Below, in pieces: positions 46,877 through 58,100 of a stretch of DNA of 64,000 nt (the first letter of the stretch is position 1; each line of letters opens with the position of its first letter). Source of the stretch: Euryarchaeota archaeon UBA557 (lineage in GTDB: Archaea > Thermoplasmatota > Poseidoniia > Poseidoniales > Thalassarchaeaceae); contig DARI01000013.1 in NCBI GenBank assembly GCA_002503285.1, positions 19,716 to 83,715 of the forward strand, read 5' to 3'. The notes beneath the pieces were generated by a model, which did not search any database, was not told the origin of the DNA, and saw only the letters and a program-made list of their open reading frames with translations. The translations under genes and the position numbers were made by a program.

Positions 46877-49405
46877 TTAATTTCCCATAATTGCCCTATG
46901 CACAGAATTTTGAACATCTTTCATTCTATCTACTGCCCCTAATTCTCTAAAAACTGATAAGGAGCTCTGTAAATAATTCATTCTTTGCGATCGATCAGAT
47001 TCCACAGCGCCCAATCTAGCTAATAACTCTCCTTGCATCATCCTAAAATCGTTTGCTTCGGCTACAGCTAATCCTCCAAGATAATGTTTTGAAGCTTCTA
47101 AATTTCTTCCTGCATCCATGAGTACTTGACCCAATAAAATTGAAACTTCGACGACGCTTCTCGGATTATTTTGTTTTGATAATTCTTCTAATGCACCTGA
47201 ATAATGATGTAATGCTAAGTCGTTATCTGAAATTTTAGCATAATATCTACCAAGCACCGCTCTTGAGCGCGCGTGGAGAAAATCCTGACCATTATCTTTA
47301 GTTTCATCGTATGCAATCAAAGCATGCTCCCTAGACTTATCTAATTCATTCATTTCTAAAAATGCTGAGGAAAGTCTTATTCTTGCATCGCATAATTCAG
47401 GATTTGTTTCTGATTTTAACAATTCTTCAACGTTACCATATACCTCTAAGGCATGCCTAGTATCTTTTCTTCTTCGAAAAATATAGCCCATATTGTTATA
47501 TGATTTTGCAGCCCCTACTGCATCCCTTATTGAAATTTGAATTTCTAGAGCTTTTCTATGTAATTCTAAGGCATCATCCATCGCCCCTCTTTTAACTGCG
47601 ATATCAGCCCTGGCTGAAAGTAATCTTGATAATTCAGTTATCATGGTATTTTTTCCAATACTTTTCATTGCTGAATCATATTCAATTTCTGCCTCATCCC
47701 AACGCCCTTGGAGAGATAATATATCGCCCCTTAATTCTCTTATTAATCCCCAACTATTTTTGTTAAAGTCATCAGATTCTAAAGACTTCAAAATCGAGTA
47801 AAGCTCTGTGTGACCTGCAGTGACGAGATTATGACCTTCTGCGAATAATATATCAGATATCTCATCATAATTTCCTGATAAATGAAGATGGTGGATATAC
47901 TCTATCGTATCTGTAGCGCCATTTCTTTTATTTTTATACCATTTAACAGCATTTTCATGTAATTCATACCTTAATGTTTCATCCATTGACCTTACAAGAA
48001 ATTCCCTTACAAGATCGTGAACATCATAAGTTTCGTAATCTGATTGGCGTGCTAATCCTTTTTCAACTAACTTATCCAACATGTCTGTTTCCCTCTCTAT
48101 TGAATTTATTGCTTCTAGCTGTACGGGTTCCCTAAATACTGCTATAGCACCTAATAATCTTTTTTCCGGGCCGGATAATCTACTGAATATCTCTTGATCT
48201 ACAAATGCTTCCAATGTAGAATGAAATTTCTCACCAACACTACCTCTGTTTATTAATTCCAGAATTAGAGGATGACCACGTGATAGGGTAAAAATATGAT
48301 TAAACTGTTGACCTTCGAGATCGGAAATAGCAGTTAGTATTTGTTTACTTGAGTCTGCATCTAGTCCCTCTAATGGGATGACCAGAGTAACAATTTTACC
48401 ACTAGAGTCAGATTCCGGAACAACCATCCTAAATGAACGTGAAAACATAACTAAGCCTACTTCAGATAAGTTAGTAATTTTTAATGTCAGGCCCCTCAAT
48501 AATGAAATTAAAGTCTCATCTCCAACTTTGTGTAAATCATCGATGACGATCAGGGAGGGAGAATCATCCAACCCTTGACAAATCATATTTACTGCAATTG
48601 AAGATTGGGGAACAGGAGTTGATGATATGTAATCAGCCAATTCATTATTTCCTATTGCAGATAGCCATTCTGCGCAAGCCTCTAAGAAAGCACGAGAACC
48701 TTCCCAATCTTGACATCTATGATATAGAAGATTTCTTCTATGTGTAAAACGTTCAAGAAGTTTAGCAGCAAGTGCGGTTTTTCCGATGCCAGCTATACCC
48801 GGTACTAATATAGAATTAGATTTATTTTCTAAAAGGGCAACCATATTTTCTAATTCACTTTCACGCCCAAAGAACCTCCTTGTCCTAGGCATGTCGTTTA
48901 GATAAGAAACTAATTGCTTCTCTATGTGCTTTGAGAGATCTCTTTCAATTAATTCGGGAGAAAGTGATGACAAATCAACAACGCCGTTATCATCCATGTA
49001 TCTTAAAAAATCTACATGCCGTAGTGGTAAATCAGAGATTTCAATAGCATCAGAAAGGATTACATTTTCTGATCTCCCATCAGGTAATAAAAGTCTTATT
49101 TTTTGTTGTGAGACTTTGGTCCAAATTTCATCAGCAACTTTTGCTCCATCCATAGTTAAAAAATACGCCTTTCTCTTCCTTGAAACGCCTGTAACATGAG
49201 CTTGTCGTTCTATTAATTGACCGCTTTCTTTCATGCCTGAAATTGCCCTAGGAACATTAGAACGGGCAATAGCAACTGCATTTGCTATACCCATTTGAGA
49301 TAATGCGAATGGTACTTCGACTTTACCTGAGTGATCCACATAGTCTCTGAGGTGAAGAAATATCCTCTCCTGAACGCCTGGACGTGCCATAGGGAGTTTG
49401 GTCAT
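46877..49405 (-). CDS. Winged-helix/STAND-type NTPase/TPR regulator
   Basis: The 842-residue protein has three parts. Residues 1-110 form a winged helix (PGVQERIFLHLRDY, then VAIARSNVPRAISGMKESGQL as recognition helix). Residues 180-470 are a STAND-like NTPase with FFGRESELENM, Walker A GIAGIGKTAL (about residue 200) and Walker B SLIVIDDLHKVGD. Residues 520-842 are helical repeats of TPR type (AAKSYNNMGYIFRRRKD, LARLGAVESD). This matches MalT/AfsR-like regulators that sense a ligand through the TPR part. It lies downstream of, and on the same strand as, the surface-protein genes from 49.5 to 64 kb, and may regulate them. Confidence 0.85.
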   Translation of the reverse strand: MTKLPMARPGVQERIFLHLRDYVDHSGKVEVPFALSQMGIANAVAIARSNVPRAISGMKESGQLIERQAHVTGVSRKRKAYFLTMDGAKVADEIWTKVSQQKIRLLLPDGRSENVILSDAIEISDLPLRHVDFLRYMDDNGVVDLSSLSPELIERDLSKHIEKQLVSYLNDMPRTRRFFGRESELENMVALLENKSNSILVPGIAGIGKTALAAKLLERFTHRRNLLYHRCQDWEGSRAFLEACAEWLSAIGNNELADYISSTPVPQSSIAVNMICQGLDDSPSLIVIDDLHKVGDETLISLLRGLTLKITNLSEVGLVMFSRSFRMVVPESDSSGKIVTLVIPLEGLDADSSKQILTAISDLEGQQFNHIFTLSRGHPLILELINRGSVGEKFHSTLEAFVDQEIFSRLSGPEKRLLGAIAVFREPVQLEAINSIERETDMLDKLVEKGLARQSDYETYDVHDLVREFLVRSMDETLRYELHENAVKWYKNKRNGATDTIEYIHHLHLSGNYDEISDILFAEGHNLVTAGHTELYSILKSLESDDFNKNSWGLIRELRGDILSLQGRWDEAEIEYDSAMKSIGKNTMITELSRLLSARADIAVKRGAMDDALELHRKALEIQISIRDAVGAAKSYNNMGYIFRRRKDTRHALEVYGNVEELLKSETNPELCDARIRLSSAFLEMNELDKSREHALIAYDETKDNGQDFLHARSRAVLGRYYAKISDNDLALHHYSGALEELSKQNNPRSVVEVSILLGQVLMDAGRNLEASKHYLGGLAVAEANDFRMMQGELLARLGAVESDRSQRMNYLQSSLSVFRELGAVDRMKDVQNSVHRAIMGN

Positions 49406-49507
49406 ATACTCACTCTCACCTTACTCATACAAGAATGTTAGCGATAGTTGGACCATACAATTATACTTTAGTTACCATAAAAACATTAATCATGATATAG
49501 ATTGATG

Positions 49508-52500
49508 TCATTCTGAAATATGATTAGGATCTTCTATCCATTCTTCATCAACTGTATTCCAAAGCCAACCAGGATGGTCATCGTGTTTCTGCAGTTCTTT
49601 TCCGGATTCTAAATTATTTTCAATTAATTCACTGTCTTCATCTAGAACTTCTACTTCTATGAAGAAATATGCTAATGACGCAAGTGCTATTATGATAATA
49701 ATTGTAATAAATATATATCCAATTGGGAATCCTTTTTCATCTTGTTCTCCTTTGTAAATAATATCAACAGAAATGGAATCTTGTCCTCCCATTGAGAATT
49801 CAGGAGTGGCTGATGTGCCTGGAATTCTAGAAGCAGGGACACCAAGTATCCAAGATGAATCTGCAGATACTAACGTGGTATTTACTGTATTGCCGCCTAT
49901 GCTTACAGATATTGTTTGACCCGGGAGTCCGGAACCAGAATAAAGCATAACTCCATCATCATCTACAATATCATTATCCAAAGTAGTAATTATAAATTCT
50001 ACAGGTTCGACAATAAATGAAGTAGGATTTGAATTTATCTTTGATCCAAATTGATCAGTTGCGACGAAAATAATATTTGTCAAGGACCATGTAGAAATAT
50101 CAGTATCATAAAAATTCATGTCAGTTGGATTATATGTTGCAATTCCGTTGCTATTTACTTTGATTACAATGCCATAATTATCATCATATTCATCTACGCT
50201 ATTATACACTGATATATATTCTAAATCGGAATCAACATCATCAAAGAATTGGAGTAAATTTATTGTTGCGGTTGTGCATCTACTAGAAGATTTTGAATTT
50301 AAATCGCAATACAACGTGGTGCTATCTATCCAACCTTCTGAAGTAAAAGTAGGCTGATTATTATTAGCATCTGGAGGATTATCTGCGATTATTTGTACCT
50401 CGGACCATCCACTATAATCATATCCATCATATGACCTAAATCTTAATAGATATGGAGAATCATGGTTTAAATTGGATGAGTCCCACGAATAATTCCATTC
50501 TCCATTTTCTGAGAAATCTGAAATTGAATGAGAATGAATTACTATATATTCATTTTCTATATCTTTTATTTCCATATCAACCCTAGAAACATCTCCATCG
50601 AAGTCTCTCGCAACACCACTTACCAAAGTATTTTCAGAAACTGATAGCCTCATACCACCTGATGGTTCATTTATGTTAATGCTTGGTGCAAGATTAGAAT
50701 TATCTACAGTCAATGACAGAATAATTGGAGAGCAAACATCTATTATCCCATTACAAAAATCAGAATCAGATGCCCAGACTGTGAATGTAAAGGATGCAGA
50801 AACTCTTGGTTGCCCGCTAAAATCCCAATCCCAGTCCCAAGTACCCCCATCATTTACCTCTATTGGAGTTGTGACTTGAAAGTTTGGGCCTTCTATCAAC
50901 ATGTATATCGAAGTTATATCTATATTACATTCCAATGGACAGCCGTAGGGATCAGAAGAATCACCTTCGAAGTGAATAATACCATCGGAATGACTGGATA
51001 ATGATGCTGGAGTTGAAACTGAAATAATTGGAGCTTCGGTATTAATTTTAAAAGTTCTAGTAATTATCTCGCTATAATCAGTTCCATCGTATGACCTAAA
51101 TTCAAAACTATAATCTCCTTCCTCCCTATTGGACATATCAATTTCAAAATACCATGCACTAAAAGGATGATTGAATCTTGTTACAATGCCATTATCTGCC
51201 CCACTCTCGTCAATTGCCATACCAGAATTTTGCCATTCGTTTGTAAATGGATCTTTTACTTCAATACGATGAACATACCCTTGTTGATCCCACTGAGCTA
51301 ATTCATTTGTAGAATAACTACTTGCAAGTTGCCCATCGTGTGCGCTACCTGTGACATTCACAATTGACCTATATGAGTGCCCATTGGACTGAGTTATTTC
51401 CACCGATGGTGCTAAATTAACAAGTTCTATATAATCTTGATAGGTTGATTCATCAAGTGTAAATTCTCCTGTAGCATATCCAAATCCAAAGCGATAAATT
51501 GTGTAAAAATATCTTGATAATTCGCGAGTACCTTGTGAATTATCACAATCAGAATCATCATTATCGACTGTAAGATCACCATCATTATCTATTCCATCGG
51601 AACATGAGTCTTCATATAGATCATCAGCAAAACCATCTGGATTATCTCCTCCACCCAATCCTCTAAAATCTAAATGGAAATTAGAAGGAAGAGAAAACCA
51701 TGGAGTGTACCCATCTAATTTAGTTAATATCGTGTAAAGATCGTTGCCTAATGCATCTTCTATTAATACTAAGGCATCTGAAACGGCTGCTCCATTAATT
51801 AATGCCTGGAATCTTACTAGCTCCGCCCTGCTCACTTGTACGGCATAATGAGTTGGTTGAGATTCTATAAAAATATTATTTGTATCTAGATTTGATAAAT
51901 TGGAAAAAGTAAAAACCGTAGAATTATTGTCCATATTTAGAGCAAGCGGGAAATTACGAGGAATTATATTGTCACAAGCGGGGCAATTTTTTACTGGTGG
52001 AACTTCTATTCGAGTTTGAAATCCATTTGCGGGCCAAGCTTCTTGATCAGGCCAAGATAATCTTACAGGATATTCTCCAGAAGGAGCTGATGGGATATTT
52101 TCAGATTGAACTGTTACAGAACTTTTTGTAACGTTATATGTCATTTGAACATTACTCCAAGTATTTTGAGAGAAAAAGGCTAATGAGCCATATTGTAGAC
52201 TATCGACATATCCATCGTCATAGTTAGTAATTAATGCACCCGTAAGTGCACCGTCAAATGTATTTCTTTGAACATCTAACAAAGCACCTTGTGCCATAAT
52301 AGCATTAGCCTCCCCTGCTGCAATATTATTATTATGTATTGTAGCTCCAGATCTGAAAACCATAATTGCAGGACATTGGAATTCTCCACCCCACCATTTT
52401 GTGCTCGAACACACACCTGTTCCATCAGTAGATATTTCATTATTTACTAGATATAAATTTGATATTTGAGTATCAGAATAAAAATATTCACCAGCGATAA

Positions 52501-53764
52501 TAGGTTCTTTATTTGTTTCAGAGATAGTATTATTTTCTGCCTCTACATCAAACGAACCATAAAGCCAAAGTCCATTAAATCCTTCAATTGGTCCTATGTC
52601 ATTGTTATGAATTTTGGCTACACTAGATGAAACTGCAATTCCAGATCCACCAGATGCGCCGCTGACTTGATTATTTCTAATATCTACCAAAGCACTGTTT
52701 GAAGAAAATATGCCTGTGCCTTCAGATGTAATTATATCATTATTATAAATATCTAAACCAAATGAGTTTCCGCTTACTGTCCTCTTGCCCTGAACTGAGA
52801 TTCCAACGCAATTTACATTAATTGTGGAATTAGTAATTTTTCCTGCGGTATCTCTAAATGTGACTCCAAAATCTCCTAAACCGATATCAGCATCATCAAT
52901 ATTTACGAAAGATTGTTGAGCCCATAATGCAGAACGGCCTCCATCATTATTTTGACATCCTTTTTCAGTCCCATCTTTAAAAAATGGATTATTTAATGTA
53001 AATGGAGCAACTGAGGTCCCTGATGAATAAATTTGTAATGCTGAACCACCGACGTTACTTTCTTCATCATTACCAACCGTAAATGAGCCATCAATTAGAA
53101 TTGGTTGTGCCAAGTTAGTAGTAATGATACTGGAAGTATTTATATCCGTAAAATCTAAGTTTTTGAAAGTTGGACTTGCTCCATCTATAACTAGTGCACC
53201 ATATCTCCACTCGTTAACTGAAGATATGAAATGAGGTAATCCGTATGCACCATCAAATACGACGTGCCTCATACCTGTAAGGGAAAGGTCAATCGAGCTC
53301 CGAATTAAGACGCCTTCGTAACACGAGGGGTCAACTACCGATATTTCTTGATTATTTTGCGTTAAACCAACACAATCGCCAGTTGCATTCTTATTTTCCC
53401 AATATCCGGCATTGTAAACCTCGGGATCACTCCATTGAAACGTGATTTTTTGGCTAGGGTTCGCATTAGAATCTGCGCCACATGAAATCATACCTGCACA
53501 AATACTTCCTCTAACATCGATATGGGTACCATTTGGCATTGAAATACTAGTACCTGGGTTAATAATTAATTGGGCACCGGTTGCAATAGTCACATCTCCT
53601 GTTAATTCATGAATTCCGGACCATGTTTCAGTTCCAGTAATAGTTCCAGAATCGGTCTCATTATTTGCAGATACGAATGATGCTGGGCCAATTAAAGAAA
53701 TTAAAATACTAGAAAACATTATGAAAACTAGAAAAGTACTACGTGCTTTAGTATTGTTACCCAT
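49508..53764 (-). CDS. Large surface protein with right-handed beta-helix and Ig-like domains
   Basis: A 1418-residue protein with a signal peptide (TFLVFIMFSSILISLIGPASFVSA). Residues about 40-530 form a right-handed beta-helix: short coils with Asn ladders (IYNNDIITSEGTGIF, IRNNQVSGASGGSG, IHNNDIGPIEGFNG, VENNTISET style). A Cys-bearing DGIDNDGDLTVDNDDSDC loop (about residue 730) probably binds calcium, followed by three or four Ig/cadherin-like domains. A membrane helix (YIFITIIIIIALASLAYFF) near the C-terminus leads to an acidic cytosolic tail ending HPGWLWNTVDEEWIEDPNHISE. Beta-helices of this type commonly bind or cleave polysaccharide; no catalytic residues were assigned. Confidence 0.85.
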   Translation of the reverse strand: MGNNTKARSTFLVFIMFSSILISLIGPASFVSANNETDSGTITGTETWSGIHELTGDVTIATGAQLIINPGTSISMPNGTHIDVRGSICAGMISCGADSNANPSQKITFQWSDPEVYNAGYWENKNATGDCVGLTQNNQEISVVDPSCYEGVLIRSSIDLSLTGMRHVVFDGAYGLPHFISSVNEWRYGALVIDGASPTFKNLDFTDINTSSIITTNLAQPILIDGSFTVGNDEESNVGGSALQIYSSGTSVAPFTLNNPFFKDGTEKGCQNNDGGRSALWAQQSFVNIDDADIGLGDFGVTFRDTAGKITNSTINVNCVGISVQGKRTVSGNSFGLDIYNNDIITSEGTGIFSSNSALVDIRNNQVSGASGGSGIAVSSSVAKIHNNDIGPIEGFNGLWLYGSFDVEAENNTISETNKEPIIAGEYFYSDTQISNLYLVNNEISTDGTGVCSSTKWWGGEFQCPAIMVFRSGATIHNNNIAAGEANAIMAQGALLDVQRNTFDGALTGALITNYDDGYVDSLQYGSLAFFSQNTWSNVQMTYNVTKSSVTVQSENIPSAPSGEYPVRLSWPDQEAWPANGFQTRIEVPPVKNCPACDNIIPRNFPLALNMDNNSTVFTFSNLSNLDTNNIFIESQPTHYAVQVSRAELVRFQALINGAAVSDALVLIEDALGNDLYTILTKLDGYTPWFSLPSNFHLDFRGLGGGDNPDGFADDLYEDSCSDGIDNDGDLTVDNDDSDCDNSQGTRELSRYFYTIYRFGFGYATGEFTLDESTYQDYIELVNLAPSVEITQSNGHSYRSIVNVTGSAHDGQLASSYSTNELAQWDQQGYVHRIEVKDPFTNEWQNSGMAIDESGADNGIVTRFNHPFSAWYFEIDMSNREEGDYSFEFRSYDGTDYSEIITRTFKINTEAPIISVSTPASLSSHSDGIIHFEGDSSDPYGCPLECNIDITSIYMLIEGPNFQVTTPIEVNDGGTWDWDWDFSGQPRVSASFTFTVWASDSDFCNGIIDVCSPIILSLTVDNSNLAPSININEPSGGMRLSVSENTLVSGVARDFDGDVSRVDMEIKDIENEYIVIHSHSISDFSENGEWNYSWDSSNLNHDSPYLLRFRSYDGYDYSGWSEVQIIADNPPDANNNQPTFTSEGWIDSTTLYCDLNSKSSSRCTTATINLLQFFDDVDSDLEYISVYNSVDEYDDNYGIVIKVNSNGIATYNPTDMNFYDTDISTWSLTNIIFVATDQFGSKINSNPTSFIVEPVEFIITTLDNDIVDDDGVMLYSGSGLPGQTISVSIGGNTVNTTLVSADSSWILGVPASRIPGTSATPEFSMGGQDSISVDIIYKGEQDEKGFPIGYIFITIIIIIALASLAYFFIEVEVLDEDSELIENNLESGKELQKHDDHPGWLWNTVDEEWIEDPNHISE

Positions 53765-53819
53765 ACAACTTGGGAGGGACTAGTGAATTTAAAAATAGGG
53801 TCTGAGAGAGTCAAAAATT

Positions 53820-55055
53820 TTAATTAAAATCAAATTCATTTTTTATTTCTTCTGCCCATAAGTTAACATTTAACATCCCATATCCTCTTTTTAAGTCATG
53901 ATTTGAACCTTGAATATTTGATTCTGTAGATTTTGCAAGTGCCACCTTTACCTGAATCAACTCATCATAGCTAATTACGTTATCTTCACCTGCAATAGCG
54001 TCCCCGTATAGCTCCAATAGTAATGCTAGTGCCCCAGTTACTAATACCGTAGAGTCACTAGTTCCCGAAGAATATGCATAAAGTGAGTCTGATGATCCAG
54101 CAGAGTATGTCGATAATAGCCTAACTCCAGGGGCTGAAATCTCTGGCTTTTGATTAGGAAATACTCTTTCATAATCAGTATATGGATCTATTTCATTCCC
54201 AATAGCACTATTTCCCCAGATTGAGCCTTTTTTATTTGATGCTGCTACGGATATTACTCCCTCTACATTTGCAGGCGTTGAAATATCATAAATTGATTCA
54301 TCTAATCCAGTGTTGCCTGCAGCAGCTACTACAAAAATACCTTCATTTATTGCTTCTTTGACTGCTAAAACTGTATCTGATGTATCATCCATTCTCTCCC
54401 CAGGATTTGCACCAAGACTTAAACTAATGATATCTGCATTTTGAGTAATTCTACACCACCTTATAGCCTGTGAAACCATACTCTCTTGGCCTGATTGTCC
54501 AGTTGGACCCAATGATATCGCGATAGATAGAGAAACCTCTGGTGCAGCTCCAATCAAAGTTCCATTCGCAACAAGTAAACCTGCCATCAATGTACCATGT
54601 GAATTAGTTCCTATATCCCTTATATCAGAATGAGAATTATCATAAAAGTCCCTAAATCCAACTAGATTAACATTAAAAAAATCTGGATGGGACATATCTA
54701 TTCCAGTATCAACCATGCATACCTTAACTCCAGAACCATAGTATCCGTTTTCCTGCATTTCCCTTATTCCTGTTTCTTCAAATGCCCACTCAGAATCAGG
54801 TAACGAAGAAGATATGAATGGACTAATTATAGGCCAACTTATTATCAAAAATGTAACAAATAATGAAAACATAAGGGCGCCCCATGGCCATAGTAATTTC
54901 CTTATTGGTGTGAAGTTTCTCCTTAATTTTATTGCGTCATTATCAGAAATGCCATACTCTTTACCCGAGTAACCAATTGCATTATTATCTATAGCAGTCA
55001 GTATATTAGGATCATCTGGTTCTGGCAACAGGTCCAAATTAGTTAAAGGTTGCAA
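53820..55055 (-). CDS. N-terminally anchored subtilisin-like (S8) peptidase
   Basis: A 411-residue protease with one N-terminal membrane helix (WGALMFSLFVTFLIISWPII, about residues 57-76) and no cleavable signal, so the catalytic domain faces outward as a type II membrane protein. The triad is Asp in CMVDTGIDMSHPD (about 115), His in NSHGTLMAG (about 153) and Ser in SSGTSDSTVLVTG (about 330). The oxyanion Asn is present in AAAGNTG. Length is that of a bare S8 catalytic domain plus anchor. It lies between the beta-helix protein and the AglB fusion, all on one strand, and could trim or mature neighbouring surface proteins. Confidence 0.92.
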   Translation of the reverse strand: MQPLTNLDLLPEPDDPNILTAIDNNAIGYSGKEYGISDNDAIKLRRNFTPIRKLLWPWGALMFSLFVTFLIISWPIISPFISSSLPDSEWAFEETGIREMQENGYYGSGVKVCMVDTGIDMSHPDFFNVNLVGFRDFYDNSHSDIRDIGTNSHGTLMAGLLVANGTLIGAAPEVSLSIAISLGPTGQSGQESMVSQAIRWCRITQNADIISLSLGANPGERMDDTSDTVLAVKEAINEGIFVVAAAGNTGLDESIYDISTPANVEGVISVAASNKKGSIWGNSAIGNEIDPYTDYERVFPNQKPEISAPGVRLLSTYSAGSSDSLYAYSSGTSDSTVLVTGALALLLELYGDAIAGEDNVISYDELIQVKVALAKSTESNIQGSNHDLKRGYGMLNVNLWAEEIKNEFDFN

Positions 55056-55112
55056 ATTCTATCCCCTACAGGTATGCTAAAATAACAATGTAATAATAAC
55101 ATTTGTATTCAA

Positions 55113-58100
55113 TTAGAAAGGCGCACCAGGCTTTCTTGTAGCTTTGCTGATTATATACAGTAGAGTTATTAAAAGAAGTAAGCCAATAATATAACCTAAC
55201 AAAGGATTATCAGAATCTTCATCTGGAGTTAGTACCTGAGCTTCCTTAACGCATTCAGTACTATCAATTTTTAAATCACTGCATGATGTTTTATCAACTC
55301 TATCGACCCTAGGGATATCTGAAAAGTAAAACTCGACGAAATACTTCTCAACTTCAATATTTGTAAAATCCATGTTGATATAAAAAGTAGAGCTTCCTTT
55401 TGCGGCGACATTAGAAATATCTGAACCATTAACGTCGAGGAAATTATTACAACCTATATCAGAACAAAGTACTCCATTTAATTCGACAGAAGATGCATCT
55501 ATCAAACCTGAGTTCTTAACTACAACCAAATAAGTAGCTATTTCTCCGGCTAGAGGCCCAGTATCTCCGCTTAATAGCATGATACTGTTATCATCAGAAA
55601 TCGATAATATTGGACTTGATTTCATAATTGTAGTGGTATACGGCCCATAAGTATCGTTATTTTCACCAGTAACGAGTAATTGAAGTGTAAAAACGTCATC
55701 AGTAAGATTAGTTGGAGGAAGTATAGAAACAGAAGTAGATCCATTAGAAAATGGAGATGAAGGTTGAGACTGTATTCCCGATATAGTCCAATCATCTATT
55801 GATTCTATACTATAATCAAACCTGAATATGTCATCGCCATTACCCAAATTTGAGAATTCAATATCGATGCTTAGTAACTCGTTTTCCACTACGCCATAAA
55901 CGCTATCCAAAAATCCATCAGAATTGAATTGATGATTTTGAGGTACATTTACAATTATAACATGTTCTTTGACATAACCATCCATTGTAGAAAATATAAT
56001 TTTAATTTGATGACCATTCATTAAATGGTGGGCTTCGTCTACATTAGCTGGAATTATTCTAGCCTGTAAAATACTCATCATTGAATTCTCCAATCCCATA
56101 TCGATTGATTTAGTATTTGTCCAATTACCGAACGAATCCTTAAATTCAACATCCCACAAAGAGCCGTCGGCACCCGGAACTACGCCATTAATAGTATAAT
56201 TGTCGTAAGATTGGTGCCCCAAATATTCTATATTGAAGTTGAATTCAACTGGATTATATGTACAATTAACTAAACAATTGGAATCAGTAAAAGACAAATC
56301 TGCATAACCAAGACCTGAATTGGATATTGAAATTTCTTGATTTTTAATAGCAGTAATTTCAAGAGTTATCAAAGGAGTGGTTTGTGAAGTTCTGATGGTG
56401 GCACCTTTACCACCTGAATAATCCATTAATCTATTTTGTTGAGAGAAATTAAAACTACTATAAGTATCAATTTGCCCGGCTGGCAATATCAATTCTAATA
56501 ATCCATCATTTCCTAATTGCTCATCCCAACTCAATTTAGAACCAGATATGCTAAAAACAATATTATGTGATTGTAAATCCAATAAGTCATTTGAAGTACC
56601 ATTATAGTCTAGCCATTTAGTGTCTAAAATTAATTTACCGCCGATTGAAAGATCTGATTGTACATTATTTATGCCAATTCCTACATCTATGTAATTCATT
56701 GAAACAAGATATGGGACATTGTTAGATGAAGATTCGGCCGTTATCCAAACAATCCAGTCACCAGGTTCAACCATAGCGCTCCATTCACCATTCCACAACA
56801 TTTGGTCATCAAGTATTTTGTTCGGGATAACTCTATCTCTTATGATTCCTGATTTAGGCATTATAATAATTTCCACATTATCCGATATGTCTTGAAATTG
56901 ATCAACATCAATATAAGAAATTTGACCAGTAATTTCGACTATTCCAGCAGATATTTCGATATTTTTGACATTTGAATCGTCAACTAAAGTAACATTTACC
57001 TCTTCATTGTCGAAACCATCTAATTCAGAAGAAATCGTCCAATTACTTCCATATGGAAGATAGGTCGACCATTGTCCAGATTCATCCGTTTTTAGATAGA
57101 TATTCTGATCATCAGACATTAAAATTATAGAAGTATTGAACATACCTTCTCCAATATTAGGAGAATCATTATCATTTAAATCCCAAAACACTGTTCCTTT
57201 AAGATTGACATATTTGCTTACATTTAAGTCAATATCTTGATTTATTCCTGGAGTCAATTCACTATCAGATAAGGAAGTGGAATTAATAATCCACATTACA
57301 TCATTAGCGTCGGTATAATTCAATTCCACGTCCCACATACCTGGCTCGATTTTTAATTCAATTCTTCCAAGATCGTCAGAATAAGGAGAATTAAAGCTGC
57401 CTAAAATATCATTTGTTAACTTTAATTGAGCATTAGATAGTGGCATTACTCCATCTGTTAATGTGATTGTAGTAAAAGCGACTTCAGATGTAATAAGTAT
57501 TGATTCTTGCGAAGCAGTAGTATTTGATACATTAAGTAACTCACGGATACTCTCAAAAACACCAGAATTTGTTTCTGTTGGATCAACAGTTACCAGCCAT
57601 TCACCTTCTGGAATATAAGTTGAAATTGAACCATTAGAATTAGTCATATAAGAAAGCAACCATCCTGACTCAACATCCTTTAGTTTAACTAATTCATTTG
57701 CCAATAGTCCACCAGATTCATTTTTGATAGTAATATTAGTTAACCAGTTAGGTTCAAATGCTATTGGAATTGAGATAGATTGGGAAATTAAACCTATTTC
57801 AATAATATCGTTAGAATTATATAATGTATCGAATTTATCGCCTGAAGATGGATTTGGTCTATCTATTGCTATACTATATACACCTGGAGATAAAGAAATT
57901 TCGGCCGTACCTGTTGAAATCCATTCATCACTACTTAAACTAAATTCATACGTAGGTATAAGTGGATTTGTAGATTTAATTGCAAATGGATAATTCACCA
58001 ATGTCCCGTTTGTAATATTACCATCTTGGCTATGATCGATAAACAAAACGATAGTTACAAAACTCATTTCGGAGTTAATTAATAAATCAACATTTTTTGA